Source: Azophilus sp965215035 (GTDB taxonomy: Bacteria > Pseudomonadota > Gammaproteobacteria > Pseudomonadales > Azotimanducaceae). Taken from it: a DNA stretch of 64,000 nucleotides. The stretch covers positions 3,534,001 to 3,598,000 of the forward strand of contig OZ244040.1 in the NCBI GenBank assembly GCA_965215035.1. Direction: 5' to 3'. The position numbers were made by a program, and so were the translations under genes. A model generated the notes under the pieces. That model was not told where the DNA came from, did no database searches, and was given only the letters and a program-made list of their open reading frames with translations. Within the stretch, counting starts at the first letter, position 1; each line of letters starts with the position of its first letter. This document shows positions 50,805 through 59,817 of this stretch, one piece after another.

Positions 50805-50808
<4 letters not shown>
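49459..50808 (-). CDS. Amidohydrolase family protein
   Basis: A 449-residue metal-dependent hydrolase. An N-terminal beta strand domain (LIIENGSIIDGLGNPPRVGD) leads to VMPGLIDAHCHISF with two metal histidines; later WIKVHVTGLT (position of the bridging lysine or its substitute), VVGHCRGASSIRDAARAGFD (His), LILHAT (His) and LLCGTESGFS with the catalytic acid region. The C-terminal GAVEPGRLADLLIIDADPS is typical of imidazolonepropionase/prolidase-like amidohydrolases. Cytosolic. Its start overlaps the glnS stop by four bases, so it is co-transcribed behind glnS, with no obvious metabolic link. Substrate unknown. Confidence 0.9.
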
Positions 50809-52442
<1,634 letters not shown>

Positions 52443-52568
52443 CCGATCTATCCGTCCCCGGTGTCCCGTCACATAGGCTTTGGGAATTATAGGGCTGCGT
52501 CGGCAACCCGGCACCTCTATCGTTTCTCCCTCTACAATGGGGTTAACGCAACTCGATGCGGAGCGCTC

Positions 52569-54059
52569 TTGCCGATTCGCCTCTTAGCCGGTGTGCTGGC
52601 TCTGGTTCTAACCGGCCTCTATGTCGTCTGGCTTGATCGGGCCCAGCCCGCCGAAGCGCGCGCAGCGGCGCGGCTGGCCGGGGAACGATGGTATCGGCTG
52701 CTGATGGAGGGCGAGCACATCGGCTATGTACACACCCGCTCCTGGCGAGATGCCCGGGGCAGTTGGCGGTTTGCGACGCTGACCCACTTCTCGCTCAACC
52801 ACGAGGCCCCGGTCAGCATCACCGATCGCCTGGATTTTCACCACAGCCCGCCCTACCCCCTGATGGCCGCCGTACACTGGAACCGGCGCGGCGGGGCGGC
52901 ACCGGAAGGGGTGGTCATGGAGGCCGACGGCGCAAGGGTACGGGCGAGTTTTGTTCGCGGGACGGAAATCGACACGCGCCCGACCAACTGGGACTACCGG
53001 TTGCGGGACCACCTAGGCCTCGAAGTCTGGCTCGCCGAGCAACACCCATCCGCCGGTGCCCGGTTCACCGCCCGTATGCTCGATTTCGACCGGGGCGAGC
53101 CCGTCAACAGAACATTCCGCGTCGTCGAGGAGAACGCGGCGGGCTACCTTGTAGCAAGCCCGGCCCTACTGCGCGCCACGACGATTCAGCTCGACCACCG
53201 CCTAGCGCCCACCGAGCTTTCCATGGCCGGGATGTTCGTCGTCCGGCGCGCCGCCCGGCACAAAGCGCTCGAAGTCCGAACGCCGCTGCATCTCACGACC
53301 TATCGCGTTCCCCTGAACCGGCCGCTGGATGAACCCGGCGCTATCGAGCGCCTGCGGCTGTCCAGTAGTGGCGGACGGGACCTGAGCCGCATCTGGCCCC
53401 AGGCCCGTCGCCGCGGGGACGAGTGGCTGCTGGAACTGTCGGCAAACAGCATATCGCGCCGGGACGACCCCTCCGGGGCACTGGCTGAAACCCTGCGCTA
53501 TCCGATTTTCCACCCCCAGGTGGAACGCTTGGCACAACAGGCGGTGGGCGATGTTGGGGACACCGAAGAGCGGCTGGCCCGCCTAGTCGCGTTCGTCCAC
53601 GAATACATCGCCTATCGCCCCCAGGGGCCGCATCGGACGGTGCTGGAAACCATCGCCGAACGCAACGGCGACTGCACCGAGTACGCCGACCTCTTCACCA
53701 CCCTGGCCCGCTCCGTCGGCCTACCGGCGCGCACGGTGATGGGTCTCGCCTATAGCGAGCGCCCCTGGCCGGGGAGCGCGAGGGGGTATCCCGTGCGGGG
53801 CAGGAGCCTTCGGCCCGGGAGCGCGAAGCAATACCGCAACCCAGCATACGACCCGCAGCCGGGATTGGCCTTCCATGCGTGGAACGAGGTTGCCATAGAC
53901 GGCATCTGGCGCGCCGTTGACCCGACCTGGAACCAGGTGCGGGTGGATGCCACGCACATACCCATGCCCGATAACCAAGCCGCGCTGTTGCACTCGATGC
54001 AGGGGCAGAATCCGCTCGCGTTCGAGATTGATGACGTGCGCTACGCCGAGGACTCCTGA
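52569..54059 (+). CDS. Transglutaminase-like membrane-anchored protein
   Basis: About 496 residues from a TTG at 52569, which has GCGGAG five bases upstream. An N-terminal anchor (LLAGVLALVLTGLYVVWL) precedes a beta-rich region, and the transglutaminase-like domain occupies about 340-470 with a full Cys-His-Asp triad: Cys369 in NGDCTEYADLF, His436 in FHAWNEVAIDG and Asp451 in AVDPTWNQ. It should face the periplasm and may act as a peptidase or acyltransferase. Between Cys and His lies an unusual about 37-residue insert (53754-53865) with the repeated motif PGSARGYPVR/PGSAKQYRNP. Partner genes are not evident. Confidence 0.8.
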   Translation: MPIRLLAGVLALVLTGLYVVWLDRAQPAEARAAARLAGERWYRLLMEGEHIGYVHTRSWRDARGSWRFATLTHFSLNHEAPVSITDRLDFHHSPPYPLMAAVHWNRRGGAAPEGVVMEADGARVRASFVRGTEIDTRPTNWDYRLRDHLGLEVWLAEQHPSAGARFTARMLDFDRGEPVNRTFRVVEENAAGYLVASPALLRATTIQLDHRLAPTELSMAGMFVVRRAARHKALEVRTPLHLTTYRVPLNRPLDEPGAIERLRLSSSGGRDLSRIWPQARRRGDEWLLELSANSISRRDDPSGALAETLRYPIFHPQVERLAQQAVGDVGDTEERLARLVAFVHEYIAYRPQGPHRTVLETIAERNGDCTEYADLFTTLARSVGLPARTVMGLAYSERPWPGSARGYPVRGRSLRPGSAKQYRNPAYDPQPGLAFHAWNEVAIDGIWRAVDPTWNQVRVDATHIPMPDNQAALLHSMQGQNPLAFEIDDVRYAEDS

Positions 54060-54063
54060 CGGG

Positions 54064-54366
54064 CTACAACACCGCTTCGAACAGCTCCAGTTGCGGATGC
54101 CCCAGGTAGGTTCCCTTGGGCGCGCTGGCCTGGGCATGGGCCTTGCGGAAATTCTCCGAGCGCGTCCAGGCTTCGAATGCCTCGCCCGACTCCCAAACCG
54201 AGTGCGACGCATACAGCACATGGTCGTCTTGTTCGGGGCCCTTTAGCAGGGCGAACGACCGGAAGCCCGGCACTTCGGAAAGGTATGAATCCCGTTGCCG
54301 CCAGACCTTCTCGAAACCCGCCTCGAAGCCGCGGGCGATCTTGAACCGATTCATTGCGATAAACAC
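54064..54366 (-). CDS. Antibiotic biosynthesis monooxygenase (ABM)-domain protein
   Basis: A 100-residue ferredoxin-like-fold protein. The GTG at 54366 has GGAGG six bases upstream and gives MFIAMNRFKIARGFEAGFEK, the standard family start, so it is preferred over the internal ATG at 54354. DHVLYASHSVWESGEAFEAWTRSENFRKAHA matches the second half of ABM domains, as in IsdG/HmoA-like haem-degrading monooxygenases. The Asn/Trp/His combination suggests an HmoA-type haem-degrading or quinone-type monooxygenase. Stand-alone, convergent with the transglutaminase-like gene. Confidence 0.87.
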   Translation of the reverse strand: MFIAMNRFKIARGFEAGFEKVWRQRDSYLSEVPGFRSFALLKGPEQDDHVLYASHSVWESGEAFEAWTRSENFRKAHAQASAPKGTYLGHPQLELFEAVL

Positions 54367-54435
54367 GTTTGCCTCCGTGGGTGGATAACCTGGATGCGTG
54401 GGGCCGGGCCCCACCTTGGTGACGCAAGCATGGCG

Positions 54436-55524
54436 TCAACTCGCCTGACCGACCGGCCGCAGGTACACCTGACCGGCCAGATACGGGTCGGGATGCTCCG
54501 CCAGATGGTGCAGCAGCAGATCACGGGGAACCACCAGCGGCACCGCGCCGTGCCGGTAATCTTCGATCAGGCGTGTTAGTTCGCGCCGTTCGGTGCGCTG
54601 CAGGTGCGGGCTCAGATAGCCCTGCAGGTGCGACAGCACGTTGGCGTGGCCGCCCTGTGTCGCCGGCTTGGCGAGACCGTTCATCAGGCACCTCAGGTAG
54701 CGCACCGCTCGCCCGGCCCAATCCGCGTCATCGTCACCTTGCGCAACGGCGGCGGGCTCGTCGCCGGCAAGGTCCTTCCGCGCTCCGAGCGGGTTCGCGG
54801 GGTCGCCGGCCGACGCACCGACGGCGGGGTTCGCCCGGCGCGCACGGCCCGGCGCGTTGCCGAGCAGGCGGCCCGCCTGCCGATAGTGCGGGACGCTGTG
54901 CGCCATCAACAGGTACTTGTAGCGGCTGTGGAACGCCATCAGGCGCGCCGGCGACAACCCGCCAGCGCACAGCCGCCGCCAATGGGCATAGGCAAAGACG
55001 CGGTCAAGAAAGCTCTCGCGTAGCGGCGCGTGGAACAGACGCCCGTTCTCCTCCACCGGCAACTCGGGATGCAGCGCTAGCACGGCACGCGCATAGGCAC
55101 CGCGACCGGTACGGCTTGGTGGCACACCGGGTGTTGCCGCATGGACGGGTACCGAGTACAGGCCGCAACTGGGCGATCTCTCCATGAAGACGTACCCGGA
55201 GAGGCCGCCGAGCCGCGCAGACCAGCCGTGCGCATAGGTTTCAAGGGCATCGGTAAGGTCGATACTCGAATCGCGAACAGCAAGTACCCGGGGCGCCTGG
55301 GAATCGCCCACCAACTGGATGGGTGGCCTGGGCACGCCCAGGCCGATACCCACCTCGGGGCAGATGGGTACAAAGGACAGCAATCCACCCAGCGCATCCT
55401 GGGGGAAGGCGGCGTGCGCATCGGTGCCGTCGTAACGGACGGCGCTGCCCGTCAGGCACTCGCTGATGGCAACCGGCAGGGGCGGTGCCGGGCGCGGCGG
55501 CAGTTCTTCGCTGGCCGTCTTCAT
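54436..55524 (-). CDS. DUF523/DUF1722 (YbgA-like) protein
   Basis: A 362-residue two-domain protein. DUF523 (about 18-150) carries its cysteine motifs: SECLTGSAVRYDG, SFVPICPEVGIGLGVPR and MERSPSCGLYSV, which could bind a metal or an Fe-S cluster. DUF1722 (about 185-355) has LMAFHSRYKYLLMAHSVPHY and the end block ATQGGHANVLSHLQGYLS and YLAGQVYLRPV. Between residues about 219 and 268 is a Gly/Ala/Asp-rich segment (GNAPGRARRANPAVG and on) that most relatives lack. The family is often near photolyase genes; none is here. Function unknown. Confidence 0.88.
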   Translation of the reverse strand: MKTASEELPPRPAPPLPVAISECLTGSAVRYDGTDAHAAFPQDALGGLLSFVPICPEVGIGLGVPRPPIQLVGDSQAPRVLAVRDSSIDLTDALETYAHGWSARLGGLSGYVFMERSPSCGLYSVPVHAATPGVPPSRTGRGAYARAVLALHPELPVEENGRLFHAPLRESFLDRVFAYAHWRRLCAGGLSPARLMAFHSRYKYLLMAHSVPHYRQAGRLLGNAPGRARRANPAVGASAGDPANPLGARKDLAGDEPAAVAQGDDDADWAGRAVRYLRCLMNGLAKPATQGGHANVLSHLQGYLSPHLQRTERRELTRLIEDYRHGAVPLVVPRDLLLHHLAEHPDPYLAGQVYLRPVGQAS

Positions 55525-55528
55525 CGGG

Positions 55529-55562
55529 CTAGTGCTCCATCAAGCTGATAATGACATATCAG
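55529..55562 (+). repeat. R6 short motif, copy 2
   Basis: Starts CTAGTGCTCCATCAAGCTGA and ends GACATATCAG, matching the motif at 11421-11454 with about five substitutions. It lies directly upstream of the DUF523/DUF1722 start codon on the minus strand. The next about 100 bp is GC-rich sequence unlike that after copy 1. Confidence 0.55.
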
Positions 55563-55690
55563 TGACAGCGGGAGCGTTCCGTGCAAGGCGCGGTCGCGCA
55601 GACATAGGCGACCTACTTCAAGCGGCCGCAACGCCGCACGGGGCGGTCCCGTCTGCCCGGAACCGTCGCCGGTGGTGCAGGCCGCACGCT

Positions 55691-56638
55691 TCACCGCGCC
55701 GTCGCGATGAAGTCCCAAACCCGGTCGGCACCCCGTGCGGCGATGTGATCGCCGAGCAGCGTCTGCCAATAGACCTCACCGCCGTACTCTTCGCGCCACG
55801 CCCACAGGCGGCGCGTGAAGTGATGTAGCTCGTGTTCATAGGTGAACCCCATGGCACCGTGCACCTGGTGCACAGCCTCCACGACGATGCCCGCGGCCTC
55901 CCCGACCCGGCTCTTGGCGGCGGCGACTTCCAGCGCGAATCGTTCCTCGCCGATGGCGTCCGTCGCGGCATCGGTGGCCCGAACGGCAGCCGCCACCTCG
56001 GCGGCAACCATCGCCAGATTGTGCTGAATGGCCTGAAAGCGAGCAATGGGACGCCCGAACTGTTCACGTTCGCCCGCATAGCGCAAGCCCAGTTCCAGTA
56101 CCCGTTCCAGCGCACCGGCACTGGACGCCACCCGGGCCAGGGCCAGCATCGCATACACCGGTTCGCCCGTCGGCACTGGCCGCACCCGGCGGACGGCAAC
56201 GGTATCTCTTGCCTCGCCGGCCAGGTTGGCACCGTCGGTAACGGCAACGGGGTCGGCGACAAACAACTCGTTTGCCGGGGTAACGCCCAAGACAGGCCCG
56301 GCCACCCGGCCCCAAGGCACCTCGACGCATCGCTCGCCGTCCGCCTTGAGGCCGATGGATGCCAGTTCGTCGCCATCGTGGCCCAGCCAGCGATTGGCCA
56401 GCAGGGTCTCGGCCAGCGGTATGGGTAACGCCCGGTTGCCCGCGACACGCAATACCGCGAACAGGTCTTGAAGGCCCACGCCACTGTCGGGCAGCGCCAA
56501 CAGGTGGAAGCCATTGGCGCACACGGCATCCCACAGACCCCTGGGAAAGGTGCCCAGCTCGGCGGCATCCACCACCGCCTTGTTGCAGTTGTCCGCAAAG
56601 ATTTTCGCGGCGCTGTCGACAATCAGCGTATCGGCCAT
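55691..56638 (-). CDS. Acyl-CoA dehydrogenase, small subunit of a heteromeric pair
   Basis: A 315-residue acyl-CoA dehydrogenase homologue, shorter than usual. The N-terminal helical domain is shortened, the middle domain has no SEPxxGS motif, and the C-terminal domain is well kept: REQFGRPIARFQAIQHNLAM and VHQVHGAMGFTYEHELHHFTRR. It starts at the stop of the larger acyl-CoA dehydrogenase gene (1-bp overlap). This arrangement is known from alpha2beta2 dehydrogenases of steroid side-chain degradation (FadE26-FadE27 and relatives in actinobacteria and proteobacteria). Alone it probably cannot bind FAD. Confidence 0.85.
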   Translation of the reverse strand: MADTLIVDSAAKIFADNCNKAVVDAAELGTFPRGLWDAVCANGFHLLALPDSGVGLQDLFAVLRVAGNRALPIPLAETLLANRWLGHDGDELASIGLKADGERCVEVPWGRVAGPVLGVTPANELFVADPVAVTDGANLAGEARDTVAVRRVRPVPTGEPVYAMLALARVASSAGALERVLELGLRYAGEREQFGRPIARFQAIQHNLAMVAAEVAAAVRATDAATDAIGEERFALEVAAAKSRVGEAAGIVVEAVHQVHGAMGFTYEHELHHFTRRLWAWREEYGGEVYWQTLLGDHIAARGADRVWDFIATAR

Positions 56639-57768
56639 CAGCGCAATCCTAGGCCGCGAGCAATAACGCCGCGCAGAATTTCGCGAGTGCCGCCGCGCAG
56701 GGTGAACGAGGGCGAGTGCAGCAGGGTATCCGCATAGGCCTGGCGGAAACGGGTTTGATCGGCGTGGGGCGGTAGGGCCAGACGGGCGATATCGGGTAGG
56801 AGCTTCTCGAAGTTGTTGCCCAGTTCCTTGACCAGCGCCGCCTCCACGTTCGGCGTTTTACCGCTCTCCAGCATGCCGGCCACCGACATGGACATGCGCC
56901 TTAAGGTCATAAGATGGGCGGCGATGCGCCCGGTCGCCGCGGCCTGGGTAGGGCCGGGCGCGTCCCCCGCAAGCCGCACGAATTCAACAAATACCCGGAA
57001 GGCCGACAGAAACCGCTCCGGCCCGCTGCGCTCGTAGCCGAGTTCCGATGTCACCTGCCGCCAACCGTTGCCCGGCTCGCCAACCAGGTTCTCACCGGGT
57101 ATGAAGGCATCCGTGAACACAACTTCGTTGAAATCCTCATCGCCGGCCATGTTGCGAATCGGCCGCACCGCGATGCCCTCGCCCTTGAGGTCGATGATCA
57201 ACTGGGACAGGCCCGCGTGCCGGTTATCGCTTGGCGGTTCCGTGCGCACCAGCGCGATCATGTAATGATTCCGGTGCGCGGAGGAAGACCAGAGCTTGGT
57301 GCCGTTCAGCAGCCAGCCGCCGTCCACGGGTCGCGCCCTGGTACGCACGGAGGCCAGGTCCGACCCGGAGTTGGGTTCGCTCATGCCGATGGAGAAGAAA
57401 CAGCGCCCCTGGACGATTCGTGGCAGGTAGTGGCGCCGCTGGGCTTCGCTGCCATAGCGCAACAACAGCGGGCCACTCTGGCGGTCGGCGACCCAGTGCG
57501 CACTCACCGGCGCTCCCGCGGCCAGCAATTCCTCGGTCACCACGTACCGCTCGAAGAAGCTCCGACCGCCACCGCCATAGGCTGGCGGCCAAGTCATCCC
57601 GATCCAGCCGCGCTCGCCCAGCCGCGCGGAGAATTCCGGGTCATAGCCAGACCCGAAATCCGAATTCGGCCGCGGCAGTTCACCTGCGTAGTCCTCGAGA
57701 AACGCCCGCACACGCTGGCGTAGCCCAGCGGCACTTTCGGGCAACGCCACCCGATCAAAGCGCAACAC
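56638..57768 (-). CDS. Acyl-CoA dehydrogenase, large subunit of a heteromeric pair
   Basis: A 376-residue acyl-CoA dehydrogenase with complete flavin motifs: SIGMSEPNSGSDLASVRTRA, WLLNGTKLWSSSAHRNHYMI and NEVVFTDAFIPGENLVGEPG. The C-terminal part is SFTLRGGTREILRGVIARGL, in which GGTREI replaces EGTSEI. Its stop overlaps the start of the shorter partner by one base, so the two should be made together as a heterotetramer. The R3 element lies two bases upstream of the GTG/ATG start region, close enough to affect expression. A steroid or terpenoid side-chain CoA substrate is likely by family, not proven. Confidence 0.88.
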   Translation of the reverse strand: MLRFDRVALPESAAGLRQRVRAFLEDYAGELPRPNSDFGSGYDPEFSARLGERGWIGMTWPPAYGGGGRSFFERYVVTEELLAAGAPVSAHWVADRQSGPLLLRYGSEAQRRHYLPRIVQGRCFFSIGMSEPNSGSDLASVRTRARPVDGGWLLNGTKLWSSSAHRNHYMIALVRTEPPSDNRHAGLSQLIIDLKGEGIAVRPIRNMAGDEDFNEVVFTDAFIPGENLVGEPGNGWRQVTSELGYERSGPERFLSAFRVFVEFVRLAGDAPGPTQAAATGRIAAHLMTLRRMSMSVAGMLESGKTPNVEAALVKELGNNFEKLLPDIARLALPPHADQTRFRQAYADTLLHSPSFTLRGGTREILRGVIARGLGLR

Positions 57769-57770
57769 TA

Positions 57771-57895
57771 GGAGCCTGCCGGACTTTGCAGCCAGGTGTT
57801 TGATTTATAAGGAATCTGGTTTTTCGCCCCAAAATTAAAATTCCATATATTTCAATAAGTTGCAATATTCAAAGTATCTAGGCCCGACAGGCTGC
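57771..57895. mobile_element. R3 MITE-like element, second copy (reverse)
   Basis: 125 bp, the same length as the nested copy at 27996-28120, in opposite orientation. Ends are GGAGCCTGCC and GACAGGCTGC; the interior shares GTGTTTGATTTATAAGGA, CTGGTTTTTCGC and the AATAAGTTGC.ATA block. Left flank is TA (57769-57770); the right flank is not TA, so its target duplication is not preserved. Confidence 0.8.
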
Positions 57896-57969
57896 CAGGT
57901 GCCCCCAATGCCGGTGCTCCCATTGATAGTGGATTGCCTAGGATCCGGCCAACTCTAATGCCAGCATCC

Positions 57970-58220
57970 CCCCGGCGCAAACCGGAACCCCTCGCATCCA
58001 CGGCGGCCGCGCCAGACTGCGGCGACTGCTCTACATGGCGGCCATCACCGCCATCCGCCACAACCCGAATCTGAGCCGCAAGTACCGCGAGCTGCGCGGG
58101 CGCGGCAAGCCGCCGAAGATGGCCCTCGTGGCCATCATGCGCAAAATGCTGGTGTTGGCCAACGCCCTGATAAAACAGGATCGACTGTGGGCGACCGAAC
58201 CCGTCGCCGCAACCGTTTGA
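57970..58220 (+). pseudogene. IS110-family transposase, C-terminal remnant
   Basis: The plus-strand frame ending at 58220 reads RIHGGRARLRRLLYMAAITA, then IRHNPNLSRKYRELRGRGKP and MALVAIMRKMLVLANALIKQD. This is the conserved end of the IS116/IS110/IS902 transposase (GGR..lR.aLYMAA, NP...fY..L...GKP.K.ALvA.mRKmL...NA..k). Only about 80 residues of the roughly 340 remain; the DEDD catalytic domain is gone. It is inactive debris in an otherwise gene-free 840-bp gap between R3 and R1. Confidence 0.8.
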
Positions 58221-58378
58221 GGGCGCGTCTGTTGCCAACGAGTAGGCATGTCCAGTCTTCCGGTTTGGTCTCCGCCCTTTTCCGGCATCCGGAGGGAGCG
58301 GAGCGACCGAGGGGGGACGCCGGAAAAGGGCGGCGGCGCGGCCTGCCCTAGGCGACCTCGGCCAGCGGCCTATCGACC

Positions 58379-58523
58379 GGCGCCCGTCCAACACCGCCGA
58401 GACGCTATATGGAAATCCACCAACCAATACATTTTGACAACATGGATTCTCAGTTTGAATCCCGGCCCTGCCGAATCACCTGTGTGCCCTGCCCTTGTTG
58501 GATCCACAGATGCAAACTGATAC
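58379..58523 (+). repeat. R1 repeat, modules A and B
   Basis: Full-length copy of 145 bp: GGCGCCCGTCCAACACCGCC, CTATATGGAAATCCACCAAC, CAACATGGATTCTCAGTTTG, and module B to GCAAACTGATAC. The internal left end of B is CTCAGTTTG rather than GTATCAGTTTG, so here the inverted ends are imperfect. Located 84 bp upstream of yjbQ. Confidence 0.9.
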
Positions 58524-58606
58524 ACCACCGCTTCTACCTTGCTAGGGAATTGCTCTTGACGGTGCGGTATTCTGTGCCCTGGGCGCACACCGAAGGACAA
58601 GCCTGA

Positions 58607-59017
58607 ATGAACTTGAACCTTACCGTCCATGCCGGCCACCAAGGCTTGCATGACATCACCCGGGAAGTGACGGAGTCGGTGCGCGGGTCCGCGGTGGCCG
58701 ATGGGCTGGTCACGCTGTTTATTCGACATACATCGGCGAGCCTGCTCATCCAGGAAAACGCCGACCCGAGCGCGCAACGGGATCTGGAGCGGTGGTTGAA
58801 CCGCCTGGTGCCCGAGCGCGACAGCCTCTACACCCATACCACCGAGGGGCCGGATGATATGCCCGCCCACATCAAGGCCGCGCTGACCGCGACCAGCCTG
58901 TCGATTCCCCTCGTGGCGGGGGAACTCGCCCTAGGTACCTGGCAGGGCATCTTCCTGTGGGAGCATCGGCACCACCGCGGCACCCGGGAAGTGCTCGTCA
59001 ATGTGATCGAGGCGTAG
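58607..59017 (+). CDS. yjbQ: YjbQ family protein (UPF0047)
   Basis: A 136-residue cytosolic protein of the UPF0047/YjbQ family. All three family blocks are visible: GLVTLFIRHTSASLLIQENADPS, YTHTTEGPDDMPAHIKAALT and GTWQGIFLWEHRHHRGTREV, including the conserved histidines thought to hold a metal. Some members can make thiamine phosphate as a side activity; the physiological role is unsettled. Its 3' end overlaps the convergent hypothetical gene by 20 bp. Confidence 0.95.
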   Translation: MNLNLTVHAGHQGLHDITREVTESVRGSAVADGLVTLFIRHTSASLLIQENADPSAQRDLERWLNRLVPERDSLYTHTTEGPDDMPAHIKAALTATSLSIPLVAGELALGTWQGIFLWEHRHHRGTREVLVNVIEA

Positions 59018-59444
59018 AGCCCGGCCTTCCCCATTCCCGGCGCGTCAGTTTGTCCTTGACGGTCTCGGCCCATTTGCGGTGCCCGTCGGGGTCGAGTATC
59101 AGCGAACTGAAGTACAGCAGCAGATCCTTGTGGTTCTGGGTCAACCGTACCTCGCGCATCGCCGCCTCGCCCTGTTTGCTGTTCACGAAGCTGAAGCAGG
59201 CGTTGAGGTTGTTGCCGGGGCCGAGCACACGCAGCAGCTCGTCGTCTAGCATGGCGCACAGGTCTTCAAGATCAGCTTCGACGATGCCCGCATCCTCCGG
59301 GTCGAGCACGACGTTTGCCCACAGGGTGGCTACGTACAGCCGGTAGACATCCCGATGCACAAAACGGCCGGCGACTGTGGAGCGTTCGCGGATTTCATTC
59401 AGCGCCGGCCCAAACAGCGCCTGCAGCCGGTGCTTGGCGTTCAT
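58998..59444 (-). CDS. Conserved hypothetical protein
   Basis: A 148-residue protein from the ATG at 59444 (MNAKHRLQALFGPALNEIRE). Mostly helical in appearance, with no signal peptide or membrane segment. Recognisable features are DVYRLYVATLWANVVLDPED, LEDLCAMLDDELLRVLGPGNNL and LTQNHKDLLLYFSSLILDPDGH. The composition and absence of gaps suggest a real gene, and its position, convergent with yjbQ, is plausible. I do not recognise the family. The frame stays open further upstream in low-complexity sequence, which I treat as non-coding. Confidence 0.6.
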   Translation of the reverse strand: MNAKHRLQALFGPALNEIRERSTVAGRFVHRDVYRLYVATLWANVVLDPEDAGIVEADLEDLCAMLDDELLRVLGPGNNLNACFSFVNSKQGEAAMREVRLTQNHKDLLLYFSSLILDPDGHRKWAETVKDKLTRREWGRPGSTPRSH

Positions 59445-59817
59445 GGCCGGTGCCTGCGCGGCGCGGTGCTGGATTCCGGAACCCGGCGCAGCGCTCGGCC
59501 GCTTTGGCAGGTCGATTGCGCGGCGCTGTAATCGATAGCGAGTTTCGGCGGCTTGGGAACCCCTGTGTCCATGCGGCGCACCCCGTGGCTGATGGTTGGC
59601 TGCCGGATATTTTGCCAGCTTCATCCAGCGGCATGCGTCCTTAACTTGCACGCCTACCGCACCCTGACCGGGAATCGGGGTGCCGGCGGGACCGGCCGGT
59701 TGGACGGCGAGGTCTGGAGCGGCGCTGCTTCCCGGCTTGGCCGAGGATCGAGGTAATTCGCCGTTTGGTCCTTATCTGCTATCTGCCGACGAAAACCAGC
59801 GGATCCGAGCGCGCCGA
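59445..59817. other. Intergenic region without recognisable content
   Basis: About 370 bp between the hypothetical gene and the transporter. Open frames on both strands are GC-driven and match nothing I know. No repeat of the R1-R6 families is seen here. Confidence 0.5.

Noticed and set aside
57970..58220. An active IS110 insertion sequence
   Set aside because: Only the last about 80 codons remain; the catalytic DEDD half and element ends are absent.
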